Of a stretch of 64,000 nucleotides of DNA, positions 35,200-46,036 are shown piece after piece (the first letter of the stretch is position 1; each line of letters starts with the position of its first letter). A model generated the notes under the pieces. It made no database searches. It worked only from the letters and a program-made list of their open reading frames with translations, and had not been told where the DNA came from. Origin of the DNA: Salvia splendens (lineage: Eukaryota; Streptophyta; Magnoliopsida; Lamiales; Lamiaceae); contig NC_056040.1 in assembly GCF_004379255.2 (NCBI RefSeq), forward strand, positions 25,262,852 to 25,326,851, in the 5' to 3' direction. Made by a program: the position numbers and the translations under genes.

Positions 35200-36075
35200 T
35201 TTGCAATTTAGCTAGAATCAGTGCATTATTGCACGCTAATTTGTAAATTGATTCATGCTGATTTGTAACCTGATTCACGTTGATGTGTATAACGATTAGG
35301 GGTGGGTCGATACGAGATATCGTATCGAAAACGTTGTATCGTATATCGTATCGAAAATATCGATATGAAAGAATTTCATATCGTTATCATATCGAAAGTT
35401 TCGATATATCGAACTTTCGATATGGATAATATCAATATCGTATCGATATTTCGATATATCGTATCGATATTTCGATATATCGTACCGAAATTCGATATAT
35501 CGATATATTGAATTTCGGTACGATATATCGAAATATCGATATCGTATCGAATACCTATATATCGAAAATTAATAAAACTTCAACACAATAAAATTAATAG
35601 TGTTCTTACCTCCATAATCAAAATACAACACACCCAAGTACAATTAAATAGATTTATATATATTTATAATTTTAAATTTTAATATGTATTGAATTTCAAT
35701 ATGTTTAGATATATATGATATATATCGTATATTCGATATAAAACTATATCGAAAATATACGATATATATCGTATATTCGATATAAAACGATATATCGCGA
35801 TATAATGAAATTCATATCGTTATCGTATCGAAAACTTATGATACGGTATCGTATCATATCGAAAATTACGATATATCGGAAATTCGATAATTTTTCGATA
35901 TTTTTCAATACGATACGAGCGATATATCATTTTTTCGATATTTTTCCCCAGCCCTAATAACGATCCATATTATTTACTAATATCAAATTGATGTGTACAC
36001 TGATTCATTCTGATTTGTACACTAATCAACGCTGCTTTGTGTAATGATTCACTTTGATTTTTACAACCAAATAAA
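35200..36075. repeat. Degenerate tandem repeat of about 22 bp, split by a hAT MITE
   Basis: Units of the form ttgattcatgctgatttgta recur from about 35200 to 35296 and again from 35957 to about 36070. The array is interrupted exactly at the 8-bp duplication ataacgat by the element 35297-35956. Confidence 0.75.
35297..35956. mobile_element. Non-autonomous hAT element made of TATCGATA-like words
   Basis: This 660-bp element has ends taggggtgggtcgata and the inverse tagggctggggaaa, flanked by a perfect 8-bp duplication ataacgat (35289-35296 and 35957-35964). Outside a 130-bp AT-rich centre (about 35570-35700) it is dense in tatcgata, cgatatatcg and gtatcga words on both arms. No coding capacity. 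Confidence 0.88.
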
Positions 36076-36646
36076 AATTAAGCTCAATTAGTTAGCAATT
36101 TAAATAGGCATATTAATATGATGGGAAGAAATTGAGTACTATGAGTCAGACCAATTAATTGCATTTAAAGAGGATCCTAATTTACCTAACCCTAAATTAT
36201 CCAACTCACCGTCAACATACGACTGTTAGGTATCTCGAATAGTATCAAACTCGTGCTAATTACTTTAGTTTAATTAAACTTATTTTTTTGATGTATTGAT
36301 ATATATTCCAATTCCCCTAATTGACAGAAAAAGAGAATGTAAAACAAGTTCGTTCTCTCTAAAGAAAATAAATTCCGTCTTTTGAATTGGTATTTTATTG
36401 TTACACTACACATAAGTTGAATTTGATTAATTTTTCATCAAATCGGGTGAGAATTAAATTGCTGTGTTTCGTTTAATCAAAATACAAATTAATCAAGACT
36501 ATGAGCAAGCTGATCCATAACACCATTTAAGTCGATTGAGAAGCCTTTGTAAATTCCTTAGGCCTCTCTATTAATGTTAAGATTGACATATATATATATA
36601 TATATCAAGTCTATATTATTGACTATAACAAAAGCAGTCGTAAAAT
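36076..36646. other. Intergenic DNA with a (TA)n microsatellite
   Basis: No gene seen. A run of about ten TA units is at 36587-36606. This stretch should hold the 3' untranslated region of the small minus-strand gene at 36647. Confidence 0.45.
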
Positions 36647-36892
36647 TCACGTTTGCTTATGAGTATTGATCGGAGAAAAGGCAACTAATGAAGAAGAAAC
36701 TACTTTCGCAATCTTGCCTTTACTCTTATTCTTCAAATCCTCCAATTTCTCGGAATTCCATGGCTTCGCCATAGAAACTTGCCGGATGGTGCCGTCGGCG
36801 CCTCCGGTGGCGGTGGTGGTGGCGGCTGCCGCTGGTGGCTTGAGAGGGTACAACAAATCTGTTGGGAAGAAGTTGTATTGTAGACCAGCCAT
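36647..36892 (-). CDS. Small protein of 81 residues, function unknown
   Basis: A single short frame starts MAGLQYNFFPTDLLYPLKPP, runs through an Ala/Thr stretch (about residues 20-34) and a TIRQVSMAKPWNSEKLEDLK segment, and ends in a Lys-rich, Ser/Val-rich tail. The opening resembles a set of small plant proteins of unknown function that begin MAGLQY(N/Y)FFPTD; that is recollection and not a search result. No signal peptide or membrane segment is evident. A TATA box on the same strand at 36971-36977 lies about 80 bp upstream of the start, which supports a real transcript. The overlapping plus-strand frame has no support. Confidence 0.7.
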   Translation of the reverse strand: MAGLQYNFFPTDLLYPLKPPAAAATTTATGGADGTIRQVSMAKPWNSEKLEDLKNKSKGKIAKVVSSSLVAFSPINTHKQT

Positions 36893-36970
36893 CAGATAGT
36901 TGGAGAGAGAAATTGATAAGAGAAAATTATGGCCTCTTTTTTTTTGAATAAGTGGTATAACCTCTCATGG

Positions 36971-36977
36971 TTTTATA
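36971..36977 (-). promoter_or_regulatory. TATA box for the small protein gene
   Basis: On the minus strand the context is tctataaaacc. It would place the transcript start near 36940, giving a leader of about 50 bp. Confidence 0.6.
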
Positions 36978-37417
36978 GAACAAACTCAGAGAGTCCATGA
37001 TTTAATCTCTCTCCTCATTAAGTTTAAATATTGTTATGTGCTTGGAATATTCTACCATGTTAAATTTGACTTTTCTTACTGTAATTATAATCATCGTGTA
37101 GACTGATTATTAGCATGCTAAATAAACCTAATCTCATATGTGATGCAATTTTCACGTGGTTAGATTTTAATTTTATATGTTGCTTGTCTGTCTCACTTAA
37201 TTAAAAAGTAAAAATGTGTTTTTTTTAAGATGAGTCCGATCATTGTATTATTACTCGCAAATATTTATCACATTCATATTTTTCACGCTAATTAAACTAC
37301 ATCTAATAGTTTATTGCTATAAAATATTGCAGTTGTTTTTTTATCTTTAGAATGGATTGTATTTGCTGGAAAAAATTCGACCATACATTAATTTGTAACA
37401 CATCAGTGTACACTTAG

Positions 37418-38045
37418 ATCATCCGCAACGAACGTGGTCCTCTGCGGCTTGTTGGGTGGCAGCGTCCGTTGAGGGGCAGTGGCGGGGTGGAGGCCAAGGT
37501 TGGTGGCAGGGCGGGAGCTACTCACTACCGGTTGCAGGCGCCGCACATCTATTTATTTTTTTCCCGAATTTGAAATTTTAAATACAACCACATTTCACTT
37601 TCAATTTATTCAATATTAACTTTCATTTCATTCCGAAGAGAGAGATCTGAACGATAGTTTCTAGCTAGAAAAGATGGACAATTTTGTTCATTACAGGGGC
37701 TGAAACCTTATAATCTGGTGGACTGGGAAGTCAACACAAATGTTGTATCCCCTTATCCATTGACCGGGTCAAACAATAATCATTTCCAATTGTGGATGGT
37801 GAATACTGATGACTATGAGGTTAATGGGATTAAAGCGAACCCAAGTCGGGAGAGTGGCAAGGCCTACAAGACAGAGACTAGGGATGGGCTGAAGAGGTAC
37901 AGTTTGGATGAATCGTTATGCAGGTCAAAATAGCCGAGCCAACTAATGAATGAGGATGCGTTGTCAATGTCAAAAATGGCCCGTGAGATGCACAACAACA
38001 TGATCGTCGCACTCCACACGTGCATAAGGTCGCGGAAGTAGTTTC
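37418..38045 (+). mobile_element. Probable PIF/Harbinger fragment with accessory-ORF relic
   Basis: After TTA at 37415-37417 the sequence gatcatccgcaacgaacg resembles the gagcatccgcaa termini of the two other PIF elements in the window, and is followed by GC-rich DNA like theirs. A 71-codon frame (37718-37933) contains NHFQLWMVNTDDYEVNG and GKAYKTETRDGLKRY, and after a stop a segment MAREMHNNMIVAL. This could be the C-terminal part of the SANT/NAM-like accessory protein, but I am not certain. No right terminus found. Confidence 0.4.
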
Positions 38046-38374
38046 TATTTTTAGGGCGTTAAATTTCTAGGATATGTAATTTTGAATGTTTTTATGGAGT
38101 AATTTCACTATATATATGGTTCATTTATTTCAATTTTATAATTATTTGAAGTTAAAATAATAAATATTACAAATTAACGTGAGAGGTATGGTCAAAGGAA
38201 TGTGTTGGTGAGGTATAGAGTTGTGGGAGTTGTGGCATGTAGCAGAAATTGAGAAAAACAATAATGTGACGAAGAAGATGTAAAGAAGCGGACGCAGAAA
38301 AAAAAATTGGATAGGTACTGTGGTTTCTAAATTTGATTATAATGTATATTTTTTGGTGATTTAGAAAACCTTTA

Positions 38375-39345
38375 GGCTCCGTTTGGTACACGGAATTGGA
38401 ATTCTATGGAATTGAATTGGAAGGAAATTCAATTCCAAATCCTGTGTTTGGTAAATATACACACAGTGCACATACTACACACATTTCACATATTTCACAC
38501 ACTACACACACTTCACACACTACACACATTTCACATATTTCACACACTACACACATTTCACACACTACACACTTCACACATTTCACACACTACACATATT
38601 TCACACACTTCACACATTTCACACACTACACACACTTCACTCGCTACACACACTTAACACACTACACACACTTAACACACTACACACTTTCATACACTAC
38701 ACACATTTCACGCATTTCACACACTAAACACAGTTCATGCACCGCACATTACACACACTTCACACACTTCATACACTACACACACTAAACACAGTTCACA
38801 CATTTCACACACCACACATTTGAACTATGTGTAGTGTGTGAAATGTGTGTAGTGTGTGAAGTATGTGTAGTGTGTGAAATGTGTGTAGTGTGTGAAGTGT
38901 GTGTGGTTTGTGAAATGTGTGAAATGTGCGTAGTGTGTGTGTAGTGTGTGAAATGTGCGTAGTGTGTGTGTAGTGTGTGAAGTGTGTGTAGTGTGTGAAA
39001 TGTGTGTAGTGTGTGAAATATGTGAAATGTGTGTAGTGTGTGAAATGTGTGTAGTGTGTGAAATGTGTGAAATATGTGAAATGTGTGTAGTGTGTGAAAT
39101 GTGTGAAATATGTGTAGTGTGTGAAACATGTGTAGTGTGTGAAGTATGTGTAGTGTGTGATGTGTGCGTGTGTGAATATTTGGAATTCCACTATTTTTTA
39201 TTTGGAATTCAAATTGTGGAATTGGAGGATTTGGAATTGGAATTTAATTCCAAATCCAAGGTTTTTTTATATTACCAAACACTGGATTTGGAATTGAAGG
39301 CTTCAATTCTAATTCCACACCTCTAATTCCGTGTACCAAACGGCC
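38375..39345. mobile_element. Foldback element: inverted minisatellite between terminal inverted repeats
   Basis: The outer inverted repeats are ggctccgtttggtacacgga at the left (38375) and its inverse ending at 39345. Inside, 38459-38820 is a tandem array of cacacactacacacattt and cacacatttc units, and 38828-39172 is the same array inverted (gtgtgtagtgtgtgaaatg). The whole 970 bp can fold on itself around about 38822. Long open frames of repeated His-Thr-Phe or Cys-Val-Val triplets on both strands are products of the repeat. Confidence 0.88.
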
Positions 39346-40039
39346 AAACGCAACTTTAGGGACTTTTATACAATATTTTACATTGAACTTCGATAAATTT
39401 CTAAATTTTATGAAAGAATTTTTGAGAGCGCCCCTTCTCCCTTGGAGATATATTATTTATATCAGTGAACAAAAAACCGAATAATTGTATTTCATGGTTC
39501 ATGGCTTCATGCTACTTTTAGTTCACAAGAACTAAATCAATCAATTTCACTGTAATAATTGAGTTGACTGGCTGTTTGTATTTACTATTCAATTGATTCG
39601 AGCATGAACACTGGTATCATGATGATGACACTTCACACGACTTGATTTTAGTGCTGGTATCGTATAGTTATGGATACTGATAAAATGTAAACTCTAAATA
39701 TTATACAAACTCTAAACTATGATTTGGACCATTAACAATGATTTTTAATCAAAGAAAGAAAAAGAAAAGTCCAATATGTGACTTGAAATACTATGCATTA
39801 TTAGTCATAAATCTTAATTAAAGCGTGGACGGCTATTTTAATTTTTAGTTATCAATAATATTATAAAAAAAATTAAAGTTGAAAATGGGAATTTATTGCG
39901 TATTTAAAAATTGAACCTTTTGTATGCGCAATTATATGGAATCTTCTATTTCAAGATGATGGTTTATTTTCTAATCCAAGTTCAAAGCCTTAATCATTGA
40001 TTAAAAAAATACAGTAAATTGTTCAAAAAATAAGACTTA
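39346..40039. other. AT-rich intergenic DNA
   Basis: No gene or clear element seen. Confidence 0.4.
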
Positions 40040-40922
40040 TGCCATGTTTGGTTGACAGGAAAGTAAAGTTGACAATGAATATGATTCCTAGGAAAATGAA
40101 TCTCTAGAATATGATTCCTAATAACTTTACTTTCCTGTGTTCGGAGAATACCAAGATTTTAAATTTTGTATTTCATTTAAACACCAAACTAAAGATAGAC
40201 TTATTATTATTTTATTTATAAAAAGAATAATAATTTTTTTTAATAAATTATTAATTACAAATGATGACAATTATATTATTATATATTTATTATTATGATG
40301 GATAGTTTAAATATGAATCATCCATCACAATATATAATAATACAAGTATAATTATAGTTACATGGAGTATTATAATCATAAATGATTATAATAATAATAA
40401 TAATTATTATTATTATTATTATTACTATTATAATATTTAAGGATATTATAATTTAAATAAATTTTATAATTTAGAATTTCACTACGATTTTATTAATTAT
40501 TAATTTATAAAATAATATTTAGTATTTATTATAATATAATTTAGATTATATAATTATATTTTAATTATTTAATAAGTTATTAATTATTATTATGATATTA
40601 AAAATTATATATAAATATTATAATACAAAGTTATAATTATGATCATTTTAATTATAGTTATTTATTATTCTGAAATTAAGTATGATTTGTAATTTAAAAT
40701 TATTTTAAAACATTGTAGTAATAATAAAAATAATAATTAAATATGTAAGAATACCTAAAAAAAGTTAGGATTCAGAATCCTGAAAAGTTGTACTAACTTT
40801 CCTTGTTCTTGGGATTCTAATTACTTTCCCAGTTTGATTAAAAATAGAAACAAACACATGAATTTAAAATTTAAGGAATCAGATTACTTTCCGAGACAGA
40901 ATCCTGGCAACCAAACATGGCC
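40040..40922. mobile_element. PIF/Harbinger-type non-autonomous element
   Basis: Left tgccatgtttggttgacagg and the inverse of the right end (ggccatgtttggttgccagg) are inverted repeats. TTA flanks it at 40037-40039 and 40923-40925. A second inverted block near the ends contains gaaagtaaagtt and aactttcc. The interior is extremely AT-rich with (ATT)n runs near 40390-40425. No coding. Confidence 0.75.
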
Positions 40923-40925
40923 TTA

Positions 40926-42110
40926 AGGTCAAATTCTGATAAGTGCTGCAAATTTGAAAATCAGTGACGAAAACTATAAATTTTAACATTTTTATCAATT
41001 TTCTCATAACAAAATATTCCTATTTGTTATTTGTAATATGTTGATTTGTCACACATGTGTTCAAATTAATCTGATTGAGTTATTTGCTAAGTGTGACGGA
41101 TAAGATGATAAATTTCGTGAATGGTGTTTTCCTCTTTGAATTTTTGGATACAGTTTAACTAAAATGTGGGAAAACTAAAAGAAATGTTAAATTTTAGTAT
41201 AATTTTTAAGGTTTGATTTTCAAGATTGAGAAACGGGCTAGAATTTAACTAAAATTCATAATTGTTTGGGCAATTTGTATAAAAAAATACATAATATTGT
41301 GTGGAAACCATCTAAAAACTAGAATGTGAAAGGCAATGTGGATTTTAGACTAAAGAAAGTAATACTATGAGTCTATGAATAAAATTATGGTGGTATTGAT
41401 TAGCTAAGATTCCAATGGAGCATATATTAATTGACTGAAAACTTATATCATACCCTATAAAAGAAAATATCCCGAACTAAAGGACTATATCGATTGGTGA
41501 ATCTAGTCCACAAATTATACTAGTGAAATATGAAACAGTATAGAATATACCAGACTTGGCCAAATGTAAAGTAGTTGTTTATGTCCATGGAATTTCTTCT
41601 TGATAAACGGTAGCCTCAAAAGCTCAAACCTTCTTAAAAAGACATCCCCTGCCGATGTTCATCAATGTAGCCAGTGAGGTTATTAAAACTCATGCCGTAC
41701 AGGCTATTTTTTTTTATTAATGGAGGGAGTATTATTTTAACCTTTATAGACCCTTATAAACTAAAGCATTCACTTTACAATAACCCAAAAATAAAAGTTA
41801 TTTCTACAACAAAGTAGAAAAAAGTAACTTAGGAAAAACTGCTTCCAAACTAGTATAAGAATTTACATCAAACCAAAGATTCAGCATATATCAAACCTGA
41901 TACATATACAAATACAAGCACAAAGATTTACTTACAATATAATCAACACCACAAAGAATGAAAACAAGGAAAGACCTCTACAAATCTCATAAGCAAAATT
42001 ATGGGGTGACACACAACATATAATACCGATAAGTTACCAACTCAAAATTTTATTCATTCATTCACCTTCATTCCACAAGCAAACAACCATTCATTCATTC
42101 ACCTTCATAT
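40926..42110. other. Intergenic DNA downstream of the PICBP-like gene
   Basis: No gene seen. A single Stowaway-type terminus (tggagggagta, about 41721) without a partner suggests a deleted MITE. The last few hundred bases should include the 3' untranslated region of the minus-strand gene. Confidence 0.45.
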
Positions 42111-45107
42111 TCATGCCTCTGGCAACGGAACAACTGCTTCAAACGCTTCGACAAGCATAGCCACCCGTCTCTTGCGAGCCGGAGTCAGTGTCGTTACAAT
42201 ATGCTGAACCGCGTAGTCCAGCATCCACTGCTCCGCCTTCTTCCTCTCGTCCATCATCTGCTGCCTCAAGTCCACCTTCTCTGGCTCGGGGTCACCTGTC
42301 TGAGGCAGCACCTGATGAGCCCGTGGTTTGAAACCTCTCAGTGCTTTGATGGATCTCTTCAAGAGTAGGAGCTTCTTCAACTTGCTCCAGTTTCTTGATA
42401 TCGGTACCTCGGACTTTGATTCTACTCTCAATTCCTCATCCCCACCAGCCTCATCTTCAACAAAGTCACTCGAGACTGATCGAGTGTCGGAGGCCTCGTC
42501 TTGTGCCTCTGGGACGAGGATCTCATCAACTGCTTGTTTCACGAGTTTGAGAGCATCAGATTTGGTTAGGCCTCCTCTCAGATTGCTTGATGTAGCGAGG
42601 TCCTCTTCCTGTTCGTCCTCGCCTCCATCGAGAAGATGGCCTCCAACTTTTTCAGCAATGTCTGATACCACATGCTGATATATCATATGCCACATTTTGA
42701 TATGCTTTATCCTATCAGATATTGCATCCTGTTGAGGGCCTTGTACGGCGTCTGTCTTTGTCTTTGTTTCGTCCGACATCACCTGCACTGGCATTCTATC
42801 ACCATCATCGGTATCAAGATTCAAGCTCTGTGATTTTAAAATATTCTCGTCATTTTCTTTGTGAACAAGATCTTCGAGCTTCTCATTCTCATCACTTGAC
42901 AAGAGATCACCGCCAGAGGGACTGGCTCTTCTCAGACCGGTAATTGCAGAGTCGAATATTGAGACGCTTCTGAGCCTTGGAATACGACATTGAGCCTGAG
43001 AGTCTTCTTCTTGAGGTGGAACTACAGTCTCAAATGCTTTTACAAGCAATGCCACTTTTTTCTTCTGAGTTGGGGCAAGCTGGCTCACTGCCTGGCGAAG
43101 TGCGTGGTCAAGCATCCACTCCTCTGCGCTCTTCCTCTCCTCCACCGTCTGAGGTCGGAGGCTGACCTTCTCTGCCTCAGGATCCGGATTCAATGGCAGA
43201 TGCCGCGGCTTCTTGGGGTTGAATCTCCTCACTTTCTCCAGCTCTCTGATGAATTTCTGAAGCAGTATCCACTTCTTGAGATTGGTCCAATGCTTTGGAG
43301 CTTTCTTCTCGGATTTTCTCACAACCTGAACATCACCAGCCACCGCGATCGCCTCTTTCAGATCAGATGACACATTTCCCTTCGCAGATTCCATATCATT
43401 TTCTTGGATTAATGCTCTACTTTTATCTTTCTCCACGAGCTCCGGTCGTGGAGTGGTTTCACTCGTGACCGACTGATCATCAGATGCTTGGTCTTGAACC
43501 TCCGGAAGGAGGATCTTCTCAATTGCTTCTCGAACAAGCTTGACAGCAAACATCTTCCGGATTTCAACCTCTTGAGCCTCCGAGTCACTAGCTACTGCCC
43601 CTACATCTGCACTGTCCTTATCTGTGGATTCAACAGAGACATTTGATGACATATGTTGGTGTATCAGATTCCACATGCTCATATGCCTCGGCTTGCTGAA
43701 CTGAAGCCCACCCTTGTTGTGAGTAGGGGTAGTCATCTCAGAATCTCCAAGATGTGTAGCATCATCAGCTATCTGGTTCTCTTTAGCTGGTGAAGATTCA
43801 GTAGTAGACTTTGCATCTTCCTCAGAAGAATTGCTACCCGAAGAAGCTGTTAAGAACGCATTTCTCTTCTTAGTTTTTTCATCGAATACGACTGGAGTGT
43901 CTGGACCATCTTTGCAGCTTATTGCAACATTATCAATGTAGGTGTCTAGAACTACAGCAGATGCGTCTTTGTCGTTTTTCCATTCAATGCTCGTTGCAGT
44001 AGCCTCGAGCCTTTTAGAAGTGGCCATGAAATCCTCTCTGTTGTGACACGAGCACCTCAAAGATGCCCCTCCAAGACCTTGCCCCTCAGAAGAATACTTC
44101 CTTGCTATTTCCAGACTATCCTGGTAGCTTCTCTCGGGGAACGACATCTCACCAAAGGCGAGTTCAACTAGATACGCCTCTTGAACATCGCTATATCCAT
44201 TCCCAAATAGCTCAGTTTCCTCATTAGGATTGTTTCCCTTTACAACACCAGAATCAGCTATGCTCTTACTGAATCGCCCTTGATCCAAAGGTTCTACTTC
44301 ACGAGCTATTACACTTTTGTGGATATTCTTCGTTCTATCACTAGGGAGCTTCACTCCACGCGTGGTCTCAGCCTTAGGCACCATGCTCCTCTGCTTCCTC
44401 AATGACTGCTTCCTCATGTACAAGAAACGCTTCAACGGAGGGGCCGGTTCACCACTTGTGAGGCAACCTCCATGCAATGAGCAATGATGGTACCGACAAA
44501 CCTTCACTGCCGAACTCTTTTCAGATTCTTGTTCCCCACAGTGATGAAGTTGAACCTCCGCGGGGGCAGGAAACTTGGAATCCTTGAGAGTGGAAGAATA
44601 CGTAGCTCTGTCAACACCAACATTTCTCAACAAAGACCTCTTGGGCTTGAAACTAGCCCTCTTGATCAAAACCCTCACATTTCTAAAGCTGGATTTTCTT
44701 GAAAGGAATGAGGAATGTGAAGTGTTCTTACTATCACTCCCATCAAGGGTAGATTCAGACGAGCGCGATTTCTTTCCCTGAGAAGAGGTCGTCGCCTTGA
44801 GATAATGAGGCGACGCCTCATCATCAGACAATGGGAGAGGAGATTGGATAAATCTTGGCTTTGGCCTTCTCCTGAATGATCTAACAGGTGCATAATTTTT
44901 GGGGATTTTGTTGTTGATTCCATTATTGGAATGTTTTTGAGAATGAGGTTGGGTAACTGAAGATCCACAATTGGAAGAACTAACAGACATGATTTCATCA
45001 GATTCACTTCCCCCCTGCTCATCACACATATTTCCAAACTTAGATAAACATTTCAGCACACAGAATTTGCTATCAATAACATTTCCAAACTTAGAACTTG
45101 CCTTCAT
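42111..45107 (-). CDS. PICBP: PICBP-like plant calmodulin-binding protein, 998 residues
   Basis: One uninterrupted exon. Two plant-type calmodulin-binding domains (Pfam CaM_binding family) are visible: about residues 605-696 (WTNLKKWILLQKFIRELEKV, then a second helix ending LLVKAFETVVP) and about 905-993 (WSKLKKLLLLKRSIKALRGF, ending MLVEAFEAVVP). Each is preceded by a matching module with MW(N/H)xIxQH, KLV(R/K)xA(I/V)(E/D)xIL(L/V)PE and a Ser-rich acidic stretch, so about 200 residues are duplicated in tandem. The N-terminal third is Ser/Lys/Arg-rich with CRYHHCSLHGG and PPLKRFLYMRKQSLRKQRS, shared with related proteins. Arabidopsis PICBP has four such domains; this has two. It binds calcium-loaded calmodulin; downstream role unknown. 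The start at 45107 is the first Met of the frame. No membrane segment seen. Confidence 0.9.
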   Translation of the reverse strand: MKASSKFGNVIDSKFCVLKCLSKFGNMCDEQGGSESDEIMSVSSSNCGSSVTQPHSQKHSNNGINNKIPKNYAPVRSFRRRPKPRFIQSPLPLSDDEASPHYLKATTSSQGKKSRSSESTLDGSDSKNTSHSSFLSRKSSFRNVRVLIKRASFKPKRSLLRNVGVDRATYSSTLKDSKFPAPAEVQLHHCGEQESEKSSAVKVCRYHHCSLHGGCLTSGEPAPPLKRFLYMRKQSLRKQRSMVPKAETTRGVKLPSDRTKNIHKSVIAREVEPLDQGRFSKSIADSGVVKGNNPNEETELFGNGYSDVQEAYLVELAFGEMSFPERSYQDSLEIARKYSSEGQGLGGASLRCSCHNREDFMATSKRLEATATSIEWKNDKDASAVVLDTYIDNVAISCKDGPDTPVVFDEKTKKRNAFLTASSGSNSSEEDAKSTTESSPAKENQIADDATHLGDSEMTTPTHNKGGLQFSKPRHMSMWNLIHQHMSSNVSVESTDKDSADVGAVASDSEAQEVEIRKMFAVKLVREAIEKILLPEVQDQASDDQSVTSETTPRPELVEKDKSRALIQENDMESAKGNVSSDLKEAIAVAGDVQVVRKSEKKAPKHWTNLKKWILLQKFIRELEKVRRFNPKKPRHLPLNPDPEAEKVSLRPQTVEERKSAEEWMLDHALRQAVSQLAPTQKKKVALLVKAFETVVPPQEEDSQAQCRIPRLRSVSIFDSAITGLRRASPSGGDLLSSDENEKLEDLVHKENDENILKSQSLNLDTDDGDRMPVQVMSDETKTKTDAVQGPQQDAISDRIKHIKMWHMIYQHVVSDIAEKVGGHLLDGGEDEQEEDLATSSNLRGGLTKSDALKLVKQAVDEILVPEAQDEASDTRSVSSDFVEDEAGGDEELRVESKSEVPISRNWSKLKKLLLLKRSIKALRGFKPRAHQVLPQTGDPEPEKVDLRQQMMDERKKAEQWMLDYAVQHIVTTLTPARKRRVAMLVEAFEAVVPLPEA

Positions 45108-45401
45108 TCTAGCTTTTCTCCCTCACACATACGAAAAAAAAAGTAAACATTATGAATTAAATTAAAACTAACCGGAGAATTTTCTTTGTTTGGATCAAAT
45201 CTGCTTCTGGCCTTCGTAAAATTTGGCGATGAATCAGCGGAATCCATCGAAATCTATCTGCTGCAAAACTCGGATAAAAAAATGGATTTCAACACTGGTA
45301 GCTGCAATAACGCAACTGCAATCAAAGTCATCAGAAACCAATTGCCATTAAAACCATTACTTAAATCTTCATACTGGTAAAAACCAACACAACTTACCGA
45401 A

Positions 45402-45550
45402 TTCAAGAGAAAGTTTCAGGTGTGAACACTGAAAATTTCTTGATTTTGGGGGAAAAGATTTGTTACACAGAAGAAGTTGATTTCAACAAGAAATGGCAGC
45501 AGATGATGACTGCGAATATAAATTCTAAGTTTGGATCTTGTTTGTTAAAC
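45402..45550 (-). promoter_or_regulatory. Probable 5'-untranslated exon of the PICBP-like gene
   Basis: On the minus strand ttgaattcg is followed by a gtaagt donor at about 45401. A pyrimidine-rich stretch then tgtgag gives a plausible acceptor about 18 bp upstream of the start codon. This implies a leader intron of about 280 bp. Inferred from splice signals only. Confidence 0.5.
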
Positions 45551-45580
45551 AAGTTTTTTAATAGTTTTACTATTTTCTTT

Positions 45581-45588
45581 TATTTATA
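45581..45588 (-). promoter_or_regulatory. TATA box of the PICBP-like gene
   Basis: Minus-strand context gtataaataaaag, about 30 bp upstream of the proposed leader exon. Confidence 0.55.
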
Positions 45589-45784
45589 CAATTTGCGTTT
45601 TGACTTGAACAAATTTATGTGTTGACTGTTGACTTAGCCTATATCTTTTAGTTGACTTCATTACATTTCCCCATTTAATTAATTTTACTTTATCTAGTGT
45701 GTTGCATTTACCTATAGACTATAGTAGTACCTTGTATACATATATTTAGGTGAGATGAAAACTGAATTAAAATGACATGTGAAG

Positions 45785-46036
45785 TACTCTGTCCAAAAAA
45801 TTTTCCGCCTCCGTGTACATCACGGGTTCTAATGAGAAATTGATAAAATAAAAAAGAGAGATGAAAAAGTAGTTAAAGTAGGAGAATAAAAGAGAAAAGT
45901 GAGAGAGAGAGGAGGAAAAGTAGTGAAAGAAGAAAAAGTGGATAAAATTTGAAAGAAAAATTTTCATTTTTAATATGGGATTATTTTTTATGGACATCTC
46001 AAATGACAAAATGAGACTATTTTCGTGTATATATTA
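45785..46036. mobile_element. Degenerate Stowaway-like MITE
   Basis: Left tactctgtccaaaaaatttt and a purine-rich interior with ggagaataaaagagaaaag fit the family. The right end (tactctagggagg, about 46030) is eroded. It lies just beyond the PICBP promoter. Confidence 0.5.

Noticed and set aside
38459..39172. Possible CRISPR-like array from regular repeats
   Set aside because: The repeats are contiguous minisatellite units without unique spacers, in a plant nuclear context, and the two halves are inverted.
38396..39326. Long open frames on both strands (up to 130 codons) inside the foldback element
   Set aside because: They consist of repeated His-Thr-Phe, Thr-Tyr or Cys-Val-Val triplets forced by the CA/TG-rich minisatellite and have no start context or domain.
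42328..45037. Plus- and minus-strand frames overlapping the PICBP-like gene
   Set aside because: They are shadows of the 998-codon frame and have no features of their own.
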